In this document: in pieces, positions 24,830-33,463 of the stretch
Numbering within the stretch: position 1 is the first letter of the stretch
Layout of the letters: each line of letters opens with the position of its first letter
NCBI RefSeq assembly: GCF_044751345.1
Contig: NZ_JBIWXY010000002.1
Span: forward strand, 536,042-600,041
Direction: 5' to 3'
Source: Methylobacillus methanolivorans
Lineage (GTDB): Bacteria; Pseudomonadota; Gammaproteobacteria; Burkholderiales; Methylophilaceae
Length of the DNA stretch: 64,000 nt
Translations under genes and position numbers: made by a program
Notes under the pieces: model-generated
Databases searched by the model: none
Told to the model about the DNA's origin: nothing
What the model saw: the letters and a program-made list of their open reading frames with translations, nothing else

Positions 24830-25867
24830 ATGATAGAAACCGACCGCTTAATCGCCCCCTCTACCCAAGGCACGCAGGAAGAAGCGCTGGAGCGCGCATT
24901 GCGCCCCAAGGTGCTCGACGAATATGTCGGGCAGGAAAAGGCGCGTGGCCAGCTTGAAATCTTCATCAACGCTGCACGCGGGCGCTCCGAGGCGCTGGAC
25001 CATGTCCTGCTGTTCGGGCCACCTGGCTTGGGTAAGACTACATTGGCACATATTATCGCCAAGGAAATGGGCGTGAATATGCGCCAGACCTCTGGCCCGG
25101 TCCTCGAGCGAGCAGGTGACCTGGCTGCACTGCTGACCAATCTTGAGCCCAATGATGTGCTCTTCATCGACGAAATCCACCGCTTGTCGCCAGTGGTCGA
25201 GGAGATTCTCTATCCGGCGATGGAGGATTACCGTCTCGATATCATGATAGGTGAAGGGCCGGCCGCGCGTTCGGTGCGCCTGGACTTGCCACCTTTTACC
25301 TTGGTCGGCGCAACTACCCGTGCGGGTATGCTGACTAACCCGCTGCGTGACCGCTTCGGCATTGTGTCGCGCCTGGAGTTTTACACCGCAGAAGAGCTGG
25401 CGCGCATCGTGCATCGTTCCGCTGGTTTGTTGGAGGTGTCCATGCAGCAGGAAGGGGCGTTGGAAATCGCCCGCCGCTCGCGCGGTACGCCGCGCATCGC
25501 CAATCGCCTGTTACGCCGCGTGCGCGATTACGCGCAAGTTAAGTCGGATGGCATGGTGAGTGCCGCGATTGCCGATGCGGCCCTGAAGATGCTGGATGTA
25601 GACAAACTCGGCTTCGATGTCATGGACCGCAAGCTTTTGCTGGCTGTGCTGGAGAAGTTTGATGGCGGGCCGGTAGGCCTGGATAACCTCGCCGCGGCGA
25701 TTGGCGAAGAGCGCGATACCATCGAGGATGTGCTGGAGCCCTACTTGATCCAGCAAGGCTACCTCATGCGTACTCCGCGTGGACGCATCGCCACCCAGCA
25801 AGCCTATCAGCATTTCGGCTTGGCTGTGCCTGGCAAGATCGGTGCGGGAGACCTTTGGCAGCAATGA
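24830..25867 (+). CDS. ruvB: Holliday-junction branch-migration ATPase RuvB
   Basis: 345 residues. N-terminal RPKVLDEYVGQEKARGQLEIFI, Walker A GPPGLGKTTLAH, Walker B DEIHRLSPVVEEILYPAMED, sensor LVGATTRAGMLTNPLRDRFGI, and a C-terminal winged helix (LMRTPRGRIATQQAYQHFG). It drives branch migration on the RuvA-bound junction. Here it starts the ruvB-ybgC-tol operon and is separated from ruvCA by an opposite-strand operon. It overlaps ybgC. Confidence 0.97.
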   Translation: MIETDRLIAPSTQGTQEEALERALRPKVLDEYVGQEKARGQLEIFINAARGRSEALDHVLLFGPPGLGKTTLAHIIAKEMGVNMRQTSGPVLERAGDLAALLTNLEPNDVLFIDEIHRLSPVVEEILYPAMEDYRLDIMIGEGPAARSVRLDLPPFTLVGATTRAGMLTNPLRDRFGIVSRLEFYTAEELARIVHRSAGLLEVSMQQEGALEIARRSRGTPRIANRLLRRVRDYAQVKSDGMVSAAIADAALKMLDVDKLGFDVMDRKLLLAVLEKFDGGPVGLDNLAAAIGEERDTIEDVLEPYLIQQGYLMRTPRGRIATQQAYQHFGLAVPGKIGAGDLWQQ

Positions 25868-26274
25868 GTGCGAGTAGGGAATTCCGCTGGCCGGTACGTG
25901 TTTATTACGAAGATACCGATAGTGGCGGCGTGGTTTATCACTCGAATTACCTTAAGTTCATGGAGCGTGCGCGCACCGAGTTCTTGCGTAGCCTGGGGTT
26001 TGGGCAGGCGGAACTAAGAGATGATCTTGGGGTCTTGTTCGTGGTGCGTAGCCTTGCGCTACAATACCGCCGCCCTGCGCGTTTTGATGATGCGCTGGCA
26101 GTCGTGACGCGACTCAAGGACTTTAGGCGCAGCCTGATGACATTTGAGCAGAAAATCTATCGTGGCGATGAATTGCTGACTGAAGCCACGGTTGAGATTG
26201 TCTGTATTGATGCAGAACAATTCAGGCCGGTCACTATTCCGGCTGTTGTACGCAACATGATTGATCCTGAGTGA
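25864..26274 (+). CDS. ybgC: YbgC acyl-CoA thioesterase (hotdog fold)
   Basis: 136 residues from the ATG at 25864, which overlaps the ruvB stop; a TTG three codons upstream is also in frame. The active-site motif is VYYEDTDSGGVVYHSNYLKFMERARTEFL, with the catalytic Asp and Tyr. It hydrolyses short-chain acyl-CoA esters and interacts with phospholipid synthesis proteins. It is the usual first gene of the tol-pal cluster. Confidence 0.95.
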   Translation: MSASREFRWPVRVYYEDTDSGGVVYHSNYLKFMERARTEFLRSLGFGQAELRDDLGVLFVVRSLALQYRRPARFDDALAVVTRLKDFRRSLMTFEQKIYRGDELLTEATVEIVCIDAEQFRPVTIPAVVRNMIDPE

Positions 26275-26307
26275 TCAATCTACATGATCAAACCCAATGG
26301 AGCTTGA

Positions 26308-26982
26308 ATGAATCCTACTGAAGACATGTCGTTTATCTCGCTGATTGCTGGTGCCAGCGTGCCCGCCCAGTTGGTGATGGCGGTGCTGGTGCTGACATCG
26401 CTGATTTCGTGGTGGTATATCTTCATCAAGTTTTTTGCTATTCGCAGCGCAGATCGCGATGCGGAAGAGTTCGAGCGCGTGTTCTGGAAGGGTGGCGATC
26501 TTAACCAGCTCTATGAAAGCGTGAATTCCGGTCGCCGTAGCACTCAGGGCATGGCCAGTATTTTTGAAGCTGGATTCAAGGATTATGCCCGTCTCAAGCG
26601 GCAGGCAGGTCTGGAAGTGAGCGATGTCACCGAGGGGGCACGTCGTGCAATGCGCGCTGCTTACAATCGCGAAATGGATGATCTGGATTCGCACTTGCCA
26701 TTCCTGGCATCCGTGGGTTCTGTCAGCCCTTATATCGGTTTGTTGGGGACGGTATGGGGCATCATGAATGCTTTCCGTGGTTTATCTAATATGGCACAGG
26801 CCACCTTGTCCCATGTTGCACCCGGTATCGCCGAGGCATTGGTGGCGACGGCCATCGGCCTGTTTGCTGCCATCCCAGCCGTGATTGCCTATAACCGCTT
26901 CACGGCATCTGTGGATCGCTTGGCCGTACGCTACGAGAGCTTTATCGAAGAGTTCACCAATATCCTGCAACGCAAGGCTTAA
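26308..26982 (+). CDS. tolQ: Tol-Pal system proton-channel protein TolQ
   Basis: 224 residues, three membrane helices: about 13-35 (SLIAGASVPAQLVMAVLVLTSLISWWYIF), 130-155 (LPFLASVGSVSPYIGLLGTVWGIM) and 165-195 (VAPGIAEALVATAIGLFAAIPAVIAY). These are the MotA/TolQ/ExbB conserved blocks. With TolR it uses the proton gradient to energise TolA. Gap to tolR is 10 bases. Confidence 0.96.
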   Translation: MNPTEDMSFISLIAGASVPAQLVMAVLVLTSLISWWYIFIKFFAIRSADRDAEEFERVFWKGGDLNQLYESVNSGRRSTQGMASIFEAGFKDYARLKRQAGLEVSDVTEGARRAMRAAYNREMDDLDSHLPFLASVGSVSPYIGLLGTVWGIMNAFRGLSNMAQATLSHVAPGIAEALVATAIGLFAAIPAVIAYNRFTASVDRLAVRYESFIEEFTNILQRKA

Positions 26983-26992
26983 GGAGGGTGTG

Positions 26993-27379
26993 ATGAGTCG
27001 TCGCAAATCACGCCGCCTGATGAACCAGATTAACGTCGTGCCGTACATCGACGTGATGTTGGTGCTGTTGGTGATTTTTATGGTGACTGCGCCCATGACC
27101 AATCCCGGGGTGGTTGAGTTGCCCCAGGTGGGCCAGGCGCTCAAGCAGGCTGCTGCCCCTGTTGTGATTACTGTCAAGGCGGATGGTCGCGCCGAGCTTG
27201 ATGGCAAAGTGTTGCAGCGCGATGAGCTACTGTTTGCCGTCAAGACACAAATCGAGCAAACGCCTGATCGGGCGATCGTGATCGCTGCTGACAAGAATGT
27301 CCAGTATGACAAGGTGGTGACTTTGATGGACAGTCTCAAGCAGTACAAGGTGGGGTTGTTGCTCAAGCCAGCCAATTGA
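26993..27379 (+). CDS. tolR: Tol-Pal system protein TolR
   Basis: 128 residues starting at the ATG after AAGGAGGG; the frame is open upstream within tolQ but that is a shadow. One membrane helix carries the proton-relay Asp (NVVPYIDVMLVLLVIFMVTAPM), followed by the periplasmic domain (GVVELPQV, VIAADKNVQYDKVVTLMDSLK). Works with TolQ as stator in outer-membrane constriction. Confidence 0.96.
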   Translation: MSRRKSRRLMNQINVVPYIDVMLVLLVIFMVTAPMTNPGVVELPQVGQALKQAAAPVVITVKADGRAELDGKVLQRDELLFAVKTQIEQTPDRAIVIAADKNVQYDKVVTLMDSLKQYKVGLLLKPAN

Positions 27380-27382
27380 TGC

Positions 27383-28204
27383 ATGAAGCCACGTAATAGA
27401 AATCCTTACAAGGTCCGCGCTGCGGCACTCTCACTACTCACCCATCTCTTATTGCTGGGTGCGTTGTTTGTGTCTTTCGATTGGAAGACGCATCAGCCAG
27501 TGACTGTCGCACAAGTTGAGCTGTGGGAAAACTTGCCTGTTGCCCAGCCGGTGACTAAACCACCACAGCCACAGCCGGCTCCTGAGCCACCAAAACCGGA
27601 ACCCAAACCAGAGCCTAAACCTGAACCAAAGCCCGAGCCAGCACCTGAGCCTCAGCCTGAAGCTGAAATCCAAGTGAAAAAGGAGCCTGAGAAAAAGGTG
27701 GTGAAGCCGGAAAAAAAACCTGAACCAAAAAAGCCGGAGCCCAAGCCTGAACCCAAGAAGCCAGAGCCGGTAAAGGCTGAGCCGAAGAAAGAGGATAAGG
27801 TCAAGCTGGATGAGCTGAAGAAGTTACAGCAACAGTTACTGGAAGAAAGTGCCCAGCCTGCGGCAGCTAAAAAACAAGGGCCTACTCAATCTGGCGATAA
27901 TGTGGTGAATCAGAGTGAAATAGATAAATACCTGGGCCAGATTCGCGACAAGATCAAGCGCAATGTCAACCGCCAGCTATGTGGCACGGGCAAGCCTGAG
28001 TTGGAAGTGGGTATTAGCTTGATGCCGACGGGGGAGGTCATTGGTGTGCCGCGCATATTGAAGAGCAGTGGCTTGCCAGCTTGTGATGAGGCGATTGAGC
28101 GGGCGATATTGCAGGCGCAGCCTTTGCCTGTTCCTGTTCAGTCCGAACTATTCTCGCGATTCCGTGATCTCAGGCTCAAATTCCGCCCCAATGAGGACGG
28201 CTAA
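27383..28204 (+). CDS. tolA: Tol-Pal system protein TolA, with long Pro/Lys/Glu repeat linker
   Basis: 273 residues: an N-terminal anchor (AAALSLLTHLLLLGALFVSF), a linker from about 50 to 150 built of PEPKPEPK-like repeats (DNA repetitive over about 27560-27780), and a C-terminal TolA domain (VVNQSEIDKYLGQIRDKIKRNVNRQLCGTGKPELEVGISLMPTGEV). E. coli TolA spans the periplasm with an Ala-rich helix; here the span is an extended polyproline-type linker, as in TonB. Length of the repeat may vary between strains. Confidence 0.94.
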   Translation: MKPRNRNPYKVRAAALSLLTHLLLLGALFVSFDWKTHQPVTVAQVELWENLPVAQPVTKPPQPQPAPEPPKPEPKPEPKPEPKPEPAPEPQPEAEIQVKKEPEKKVVKPEKKPEPKKPEPKPEPKKPEPVKAEPKKEDKVKLDELKKLQQQLLEESAQPAAAKKQGPTQSGDNVVNQSEIDKYLGQIRDKIKRNVNRQLCGTGKPELEVGISLMPTGEVIGVPRILKSSGLPACDEAIERAILQAQPLPVPVQSELFSRFRDLRLKFRPNEDG

Positions 28205-28320
28205 GTCATTGCGGTTGATATAGAGGTGCTACCTGCTTTTGTGATGCGGAAGTGTCAATTGTTAGCACATACCAGTTGATAGTTACATCATTGACGGCGG
28301 GAAGGCATTGTTTTATCAAG

Positions 28321-28338
28321 CCCCATGGCAAGATGGGG
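28321..28338 (+). other. Hairpin in the tolA-tolB intergenic region
   Basis: CCCCAT/ATGGGG with a 6-base loop in the 202-base gap between tolA and tolB. There is no T-run after it, so it is not a typical terminator. A GATAGAAT box (28348-28355) follows, which could be a -10 element for tolB. The rest of the gap shows nothing recognisable. Confidence 0.4.
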
Positions 28339-28406
28339 TGGGAGTTTGATAGAATGTGCGCTTAGCTATCGGGGAACTTTGCATTATTTTATCGCCCTAA
28401 ACCCTC

Positions 28407-29705
28407 ATGAATAAATTACGCTTATTTCTCAGTCCCTTAGTTTTTTTCCTGTCATTTGGTCTCACCCATGGTGCGCATGCGGCCTTGACGGTGGAAATTG
28501 TCGGTGGTGCAGCACAACAGATCCCGATTGCCATTGTCCCGTTTGCACAGCAGGGTAATCTCCCTGCCCAGCAAGACACGATTGCCAATGTGATTAGTGC
28601 TGATTTGCGGCGCAGTGGCTTGTTTCGTGTGCTGGAAACACGGGGTGTTGCTAATCAACCTAGCGATATCAGCCAAGTGAGCTATTCCGATTGGGCAGCT
28701 ATCCAGGCACAGGCATTGACTATAGGTAAAGTCGAAGTATTGCCAGACAACCGCCTTAAGGTATCTTTCCGTCTGCTTGATGTTTACAAGCAAAACCAAT
28801 TGGTGGGCATGGAATACAACATTACCCCAGCCCAGCTACGCCTGACGGCACACAAGATTGCCGATGTGATCTACCAGAAGCTGACAGGCGAACAGGGGGT
28901 ATTTGCCACCCGTATTGCCTATGTCAGCAAGTCTGCCGGGCGTTATGCCTTGCAAGTCGCGGATTCTGATGGGTATAACCCGCAAACCGTGGTTTCCTCT
29001 GTCGAGCCTATCATTTCTCCGGTGTGGTCGCCTGAGGGTAGCAGGCTGGCTTATGTTTCGTTTGAAAAGAAAAAGCCCATTGTTTATGTGCAGTCACTGG
29101 TCTCCGGTCAGCGCACCGTATTGGCCAACTTCAAGGGCAATAACAGTGCACCATCTTGGTCGCCTGATGGCAAGAAGCTGGCGATTGTATTGACGCATGC
29201 GGCCAATTCCCAGGTGTATAGCATCAATGCCGATGGCACTGGTCTGCAGCAGTTGACCCGCACCACCGCGATTGATACAGAGCCAACTTGGTCGCCTGAT
29301 GGGCGCTATATCTATTTCACCTCTGATCGTGGCGGTAGCCCGCAAATTTACCGCATGCCTGCTACTGGTGGCGATGCTAGCCGCATGACGTTTGAGGGTG
29401 GTTATGTGGTGAGTCCGCGTATTTCGCCAGATGGCAAGTCTCTTGCTTATATCCGCCGTGATGCCGGGCTCTTTAAGGTCGCGATACAAGATCTTCAGTC
29501 TGGTCAGGTGCAGGTGTTGAGTGATGGCCCCAAGGATGAGTCTCCTAGTTTTGCGCCTAATGGCCGCATGCTGTTGCATGCTACTCGTATCGGTGGACGT
29601 GGGGCCTTGGCCGCGGTATCTGCTGATGGCCGCGTCAAGCAGCGTTTGAGTGAAAGTGGTGGTGATGTGCGTGAGCCTGCTTGGGGACCGATTATCAATC
29701 AGTAG
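28407..29705 (+). CDS. tolB: Tol-Pal system periplasmic beta-propeller TolB
   Basis: 432 residues. Signal peptide (LRLFLSPLVFFLSFGLTHGAHA|AL). The N-terminal domain contains IPIAIVPFAQQG and ISADLRRSGLFRVLE. A six-bladed propeller follows with repeated WSPDG/ISPDGK motifs (SPVWSPEGSRLAYVSF, SWSPDGKKLAI, TWSPDGRYIYFTSDRGGSPQIYRM). It binds Pal and is displaced by TolA. The 202-base upstream gap suggests its own promoter. Confidence 0.96.
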   Translation: MNKLRLFLSPLVFFLSFGLTHGAHAALTVEIVGGAAQQIPIAIVPFAQQGNLPAQQDTIANVISADLRRSGLFRVLETRGVANQPSDISQVSYSDWAAIQAQALTIGKVEVLPDNRLKVSFRLLDVYKQNQLVGMEYNITPAQLRLTAHKIADVIYQKLTGEQGVFATRIAYVSKSAGRYALQVADSDGYNPQTVVSSVEPIISPVWSPEGSRLAYVSFEKKKPIVYVQSLVSGQRTVLANFKGNNSAPSWSPDGKKLAIVLTHAANSQVYSINADGTGLQQLTRTTAIDTEPTWSPDGRYIYFTSDRGGSPQIYRMPATGGDASRMTFEGGYVVSPRISPDGKSLAYIRRDAGLFKVAIQDLQSGQVQVLSDGPKDESPSFAPNGRMLLHATRIGGRGALAAVSADGRVKQRLSESGGDVREPAWGPIINQ

Positions 29706-29845
29706 GGCGATGTAAAGAATAACAAGCAAGTTTTTGTGAAAATAGCCGTTAAGCGTACGTCGGGTGTTTTTGTAACAACAGGCAAGTTTGTAGTGATGTA
29801 ACAGTTGATGTGTGTGTCTTTAGATAATTTAAAGGAGAGAACAAA

Positions 29846-30385
29846 GTGAACAAGAATATCGTGATCAGTGTATTGCTCGCAGCGATGTTGGCAGCTTGCT
29901 CAAGCAAGGCAGTAAAGGAAACCCCACAAGCGGCTGTTGAAGACAAGAGCCCAGCTACAACACAAAGCAGCAGCTCCAGTGGTTCTGCTACTAGTGGCGT
30001 ATCTGATTCTTCTCTGTCCAGCAACCCGCTGAAGGATCCTAACAACATCTTGTCCAAGCGCAACGTATATTTCGACTTTGACAGCGATGCGATCAAGGCA
30101 GAGTTCCGCCCACTGATCGAAGCGCATGCGCAATACCTGAGCTCACATGGTGATGCCAAGGTGTTCCTGCAAGGCAATACCGATGATCGTGGTACACGTG
30201 AATACAACTTGTCCTTGGGTCAACGCCGTGCTGTTGCCGTCAAGAAGGTATTGAACCTGCTAGGCGTACAAGATGCACAGATCGAGACTGTCAGTTTCGG
30301 CAAGGAAAAGGCTAACGCTGCTTGCGCCGATGAAACTTGCTGGCAGCAAGATCGCCGTGTAGAACTTCAATATCAAGGCGAGTAA
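29846..30385 (+). CDS. pal: Peptidoglycan-associated lipoprotein Pal
   Basis: 179 residues, GTG start after AAAGGAGAG. Lipobox LAAC with Cys18, Ser/Thr-rich linker, then the OmpA-like domain (NVYFDFDSDAIKAEFRPLIEAHAQYL, GNTDDRGTREYNLSLGQRRAVAVKKVL) that binds diaminopimelate in peptidoglycan. It tethers the outer membrane to the wall and is repositioned by the Tol motor. cpoB follows after 3 bases. Confidence 0.96.
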   Translation: MNKNIVISVLLAAMLAACSSKAVKETPQAAVEDKSPATTQSSSSSGSATSGVSDSSLSSNPLKDPNNILSKRNVYFDFDSDAIKAEFRPLIEAHAQYLSSHGDAKVFLQGNTDDRGTREYNLSLGQRRAVAVKKVLNLLGVQDAQIETVSFGKEKANAACADETCWQQDRRVELQYQGE

Positions 30386-30388
30386 TTC

Positions 30389-31213
30389 ATGATGCAGCGT
30401 TTACTGGTGTTGGTTGTCGTCGGTTTTCTTTCTCTGCCTCTTCTTGCGCAGGCTGCGCTATTTGGGGATGATGAAGCAAGAAAAAAGATTGCAGATCTGC
30501 AACAGCAGGTACAAACCCAGCACCAGGAAACGCAAGCTGCATTAGCGGAGTTGAAGAAAAGCCAGCAGGCCTTGGAAGCAAAAAGCCAAGGCATGCTGGA
30601 CCTGATGGGGCAAATCGACAGGCTCAATCAGGAAATTAGCCGCCTTAGGGGTGATCTTGAGGTGGTCAATCACAATGTAGACAATACCCAGCAGCGTCAG
30701 CGTGATTTGTATGCTGATACTGACGGGCGCTTACGCAAGCTGGAAGAGGGTGGTGTATCTGCCCATGCGCAGGCTGGTTCTGATGAGGGGGCCGCCTCTG
30801 CCCAGAATGGTGGTAGTGCTGGCAATCCTGAAGCGCGCGATCTAGATGCGGCCAAGGCGCTAAGTGCCTCCGGAAAATTCAAGGAAGCATTTGACGCTTA
30901 TAACAAGTTCCTGCAAACCTATCCCGGTTCATCTCTGACGGCAGAAGCATTGCTCGGCTTGGGTAGTGCCCAGTTTTCATTGAAGAACTACAAGGCTTCC
31001 ATCAGCACCCAGCAGAAACTGATTTCGCAGTTTCCGAATAGCGATAAGGTGCCTGATGCCTTGTTTAGTATTGCCAATAGCCATATCCAGCTTTCTGATG
31101 TGGATGGTGCCAAGAAAACCTTACGCGGTTTATTGGACAAATTTCCCAGCCACGAATTGGCGCCGAGTGCCAAGCGACGCCTGAATGTGCTGGACTCAAT
31201 CAAGTCCAGATAG
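30389..31213 (+). CDS. cpoB: Cell-division coordinator CpoB (YbgF)
   Basis: 274 residues: signal peptide (RLLVLVVVGFLSLPLLAQA|AL), an N-terminal coiled coil (about 25-115, RKKIADLQQQVQTQHQETQ), a Gly/Ala/Ser-rich linker, and C-terminal TPR repeats (YNKFLQTYPGSSLTAEALLGLGSAQFSLKNYKASI). It links Tol-Pal to septal wall synthesis by PBP1B/LpoB. Last gene of the tol-pal group; queE follows after 6 bases. Confidence 0.94.
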   Translation: MMQRLLVLVVVGFLSLPLLAQAALFGDDEARKKIADLQQQVQTQHQETQAALAELKKSQQALEAKSQGMLDLMGQIDRLNQEISRLRGDLEVVNHNVDNTQQRQRDLYADTDGRLRKLEEGGVSAHAQAGSDEGAASAQNGGSAGNPEARDLDAAKALSASGKFKEAFDAYNKFLQTYPGSSLTAEALLGLGSAQFSLKNYKASISTQQKLISQFPNSDKVPDALFSIANSHIQLSDVDGAKKTLRGLLDKFPSHELAPSAKRRLNVLDSIKSR

Positions 31214-31219
31214 TTTCCC

Positions 31220-31858
31220 GTGTTACGTATTCATGAGATTTTTTACTCCCTGCAAGGGGAGTCATCGCGTGTAGGCCTGCCTACCGTTTTTGTGCGCCTT
31301 ACCGGCTGCCCGATGCGTTGTGTCTATTGTGATACCGAATATGCCTTCAAAGGCGGTAGCAATATGACGCTGGATGCTATCCTTGAGCAGGTGGCCAGCT
31401 ACGGTGCGCGCTATGTCTGTGTGACCGGGGGCGAGCCCTTGGCGCAAAAGAAAGGCTGTCTGGAGCTGTTAAGGCGGCTGTGTGACGCTGGGTATGGAGT
31501 TTCTCTGGAAACCGGTGGTGCGATCGCCACTGATGGTGTTGATGAGCGCGTGGCGGTGATTCTGGATATTAAAACGCCAGATTCAGGCGAGCTCGCCAAA
31601 AATCATTGGGAAAATCTCTCGCGTCTCAAGCCTAATGATGAAATCAAGATCGTGCTCTGTAGTCGATCGGACTATGAGTGGGCCAAGCAATTGCTGGCCG
31701 AACATGCGCTCAACGAGAAATGTCCCGTTATTTTTTCACCCGTTTACAGTCAAGTGAAGCCTGCAGAGCTTGCCGACTGGGTGTTAGCAGATAAATTGCC
31801 GGTGCGTATGCAAGTGCAGTTGCACAAAATTCTCTGGGGCGAGGCCCCAGGAAAATAA
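31220..31858 (+). CDS. queE: 7-carboxy-7-deazaguanine synthase QueE
   Basis: 212 residues, GTG start. Radical SAM motif with Cys30, Cys34, Cys37 (TGCPMRCVYCDTEYAFKGG); conserved N-terminal IFYSLQGESSRVGLPTVFVRL and VCVTGGEPLAQ. It converts 6-carboxytetrahydropterin to 7-carboxy-7-deazaguanine for queuosine. queC, the next enzyme, follows after 46 bases. Confidence 0.96.
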   Translation: MLRIHEIFYSLQGESSRVGLPTVFVRLTGCPMRCVYCDTEYAFKGGSNMTLDAILEQVASYGARYVCVTGGEPLAQKKGCLELLRRLCDAGYGVSLETGGAIATDGVDERVAVILDIKTPDSGELAKNHWENLSRLKPNDEIKIVLCSRSDYEWAKQLLAEHALNEKCPVIFSPVYSQVKPAELADWVLADKLPVRMQVQLHKILWGEAPGK

Positions 31859-31904
31859 TCAAAGCTGGCTACCAGTCTGTAGCCATTCTTGAGGAATTAA
31901 CGTC

Positions 31905-32594
31905 ATGAGCAAAAAAGCCGTCGTGCTATTGTCAGGTGGCTTGGATTCGGCCACTGTGCTGGCGATTGCCCGCAGTCAAGGCTATGAAGCCTATTGCTTG
32001 AGTCTGGATTACCAGCAGCGCCATCGTGCCGAGCTGGATGCGGCAGAGCGTGTTACCCAGGCGCTGGGGGCTGTCATGCACCGAACGGTAAAGCTTGATC
32101 TCTCGATCTTTGGCGGCTCTGCCTTGACCGACGCCTCGATTGCCGTGCCTGAGGCGCCAGCTGAGGGTATTCCCGTGACTTATGTACCTGCGCGCAACAC
32201 TATTATGTTGTCGCTTGCGTTGGCTTGGGCAGAGGTGCTGGATGCGCGCGATATCTTTATCGGCGTCAATGCTTTGGATTATTCTGGTTACCCGGATTGT
32301 CGCGGTGAGTACGTTCGTGCTTTTCAGGCCATGGCTAATCTTGCCACCAAGAGTGCTGTTGAAGGCCGTACAATCAGCATCCACGCGCCATTGATCGAAA
32401 TGACCAAAGCTCAAATCGTGACGCAGGGGACTGCGCTAGGGCTTGATTATGGCATTACTGTTTCCTGTTACCAGGCGGATGCGCAAGGACATGCATGTGG
32501 TGTGTGCGATTCTTGCCGATTACGGCGTCAGGGCTTTATTGCAGCAGGCTTGGCTGATCCTACGCGTTATGCATCGACAGCAAAAACTGCATGA
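31905..32594 (+). CDS. queC: 7-cyano-7-deazaguanine synthase QueC
   Basis: 229 residues. PP-loop VVLLSGGLDSATVLAIA, conserved VPARNTIMLSLALAWAEVLDARDIFIGVNALDYSGYPDCR, and the C-terminal zinc cysteines in SCYQADAQGHACGVCDSCRLRRQGF. ATP-dependent formation of preQ0 for queuosine. A GGCTAC/GTAGCC hairpin and GAGGAA site lie in the 46 bases upstream. Confidence 0.97.
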   Translation: MSKKAVVLLSGGLDSATVLAIARSQGYEAYCLSLDYQQRHRAELDAAERVTQALGAVMHRTVKLDLSIFGGSALTDASIAVPEAPAEGIPVTYVPARNTIMLSLALAWAEVLDARDIFIGVNALDYSGYPDCRGEYVRAFQAMANLATKSAVEGRTISIHAPLIEMTKAQIVTQGTALGLDYGITVSCYQADAQGHACGVCDSCRLRRQGFIAAGLADPTRYASTAKTA

Positions 32595-32599
32595 TGGAC

Positions 32600-32629
32600 T
32601 TGCCAAGACTATAAAAAATAACGTAAAAT
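32600..32629 (+). promoter_or_regulatory. Candidate sigma-70 promoter of the rpsP operon
   Basis: TTGCCA (32600-32605) and TAAAAT (32624-32629) with an 18-base, AT-rich spacer, 36 bases before the rpsP start. Fits a strong ribosomal-protein promoter although both boxes deviate from consensus. Confidence 0.5.
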
Positions 32630-32665
32630 CCGCGCCTTTCAGTCCAATCCAAAGAGAACAAGATT

Positions 32666-32914
32666 ATGGTGATTATTCGTCTCGCCCGCGGTGGCGCGAA
32701 GAAAGCTCCTTTTTACAGCGTTGTTGTAGCTGATTCCCGTAACCGTCGCGATGGTCGCTTCATTGAGCGTGTTGGTTTCTACAACCCTCTCGCGAAGGAA
32801 GGCCAAGAGGGCCTGCGTCTGAACAGCGAGCGTATTGCTCACTGGCGTAGCAACGGTGCTCAGTTGTCTGAGAGCGTAGCACGCTTGGTTAAGCAAGCTC
32901 AAAAGTCTGCTTAA
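32666..32914 (+). CDS. rpsP: 30S ribosomal protein bS16
   Basis: 82 residues, standard length. MVIIRLARGGAKKAPFYSVVVADSRNRRDGRFIERVGFYNPLA is the bS16 signature. First gene of rpsP-rimM-trmD-rplS, the conserved operon linking ribosome assembly and tRNA methylation. Confidence 0.98.
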   Translation: MVIIRLARGGAKKAPFYSVVVADSRNRRDGRFIERVGFYNPLAKEGQEGLRLNSERIAHWRSNGAQLSESVARLVKQAQKSA

Positions 32915-32950
32915 TTTAAGGGCCGCTGTGCAAGCGGTTATTGGCAAGCT

Positions 32951-33463
32951 GTGAGTGAATTAGTCATTATGGGGCGCATCGTCGCCCCTTATGGCGTTTA
33001 TGGTTGGGTGAAAGTCCAGCCAGATACCGAGTATATCGATAGCCTGTTTGATTATGACCGGTGGTTGCTGGGGCGCGGTGATCCAAAACGCCCTGAGCAA
33101 TGGCAGCCATATGAAGTAGAAAAGGCCAAGGTCCATAACGATCTCCTGCTGGTTAAGCTGGAAGGCGTTGATGACCGTGACCAGGCCTTCGCTTGCAAGG
33201 GTATGCATGTCGCGGTACGCCGTGATGAATTGCCAGAGCCAGAGGAAGGCGAGTATTACTGGTCTGACCTGATTGGCTTGCAAGTGCGTAACCAGGCTGG
33301 TGTCGATTTCGGTCAGGTGGCTGATGTGTTCGCGACTGGTGCGAATGATGTGCTGGTGCTCAAGGGTGATCGTGAGCGTTTGGTGCCGTTTGTCGGGCAG
33401 GTCGTGCTTGAGGTGGATGTAGTCGCCAAGACCATGCTGGTGGATTGGGATCCTGAGTTTTGA
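32951..33463 (+). CDS. rimM: Ribosome maturation factor RimM
   Basis: 170 residues, GTG start. RimM N-domain (VIMGRIVAPYGVYGWVKVQP) and PRC-barrel C-domain (EGEYYWSDLIGLQVRNQAGVDFGQVADVFATGANDVLVL, LVPFVGQVVLEVDVVAKTMLVDW). It binds bS19/30S heads during assembly. trmD's TTG overlaps its stop by 4 bases. Confidence 0.96.
   Translation: MSELVIMGRIVAPYGVYGWVKVQPDTEYIDSLFDYDRWLLGRGDPKRPEQWQPYEVEKAKVHNDLLLVKLEGVDDRDQAFACKGMHVAVRRDELPEPEEGEYYWSDLIGLQVRNQAGVDFGQVADVFATGANDVLVLKGDRERLVPFVGQVVLEVDVVAKTMLVDWDPEF

Noticed and set aside
27560..27780. Repetitive DNA resembling a short tandem array
   Set aside because: It codes for the PEPK-rich linker of TolA in frame; no spacers or palindromic repeats, so not CRISPR. 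No CRISPR array was seen anywhere.
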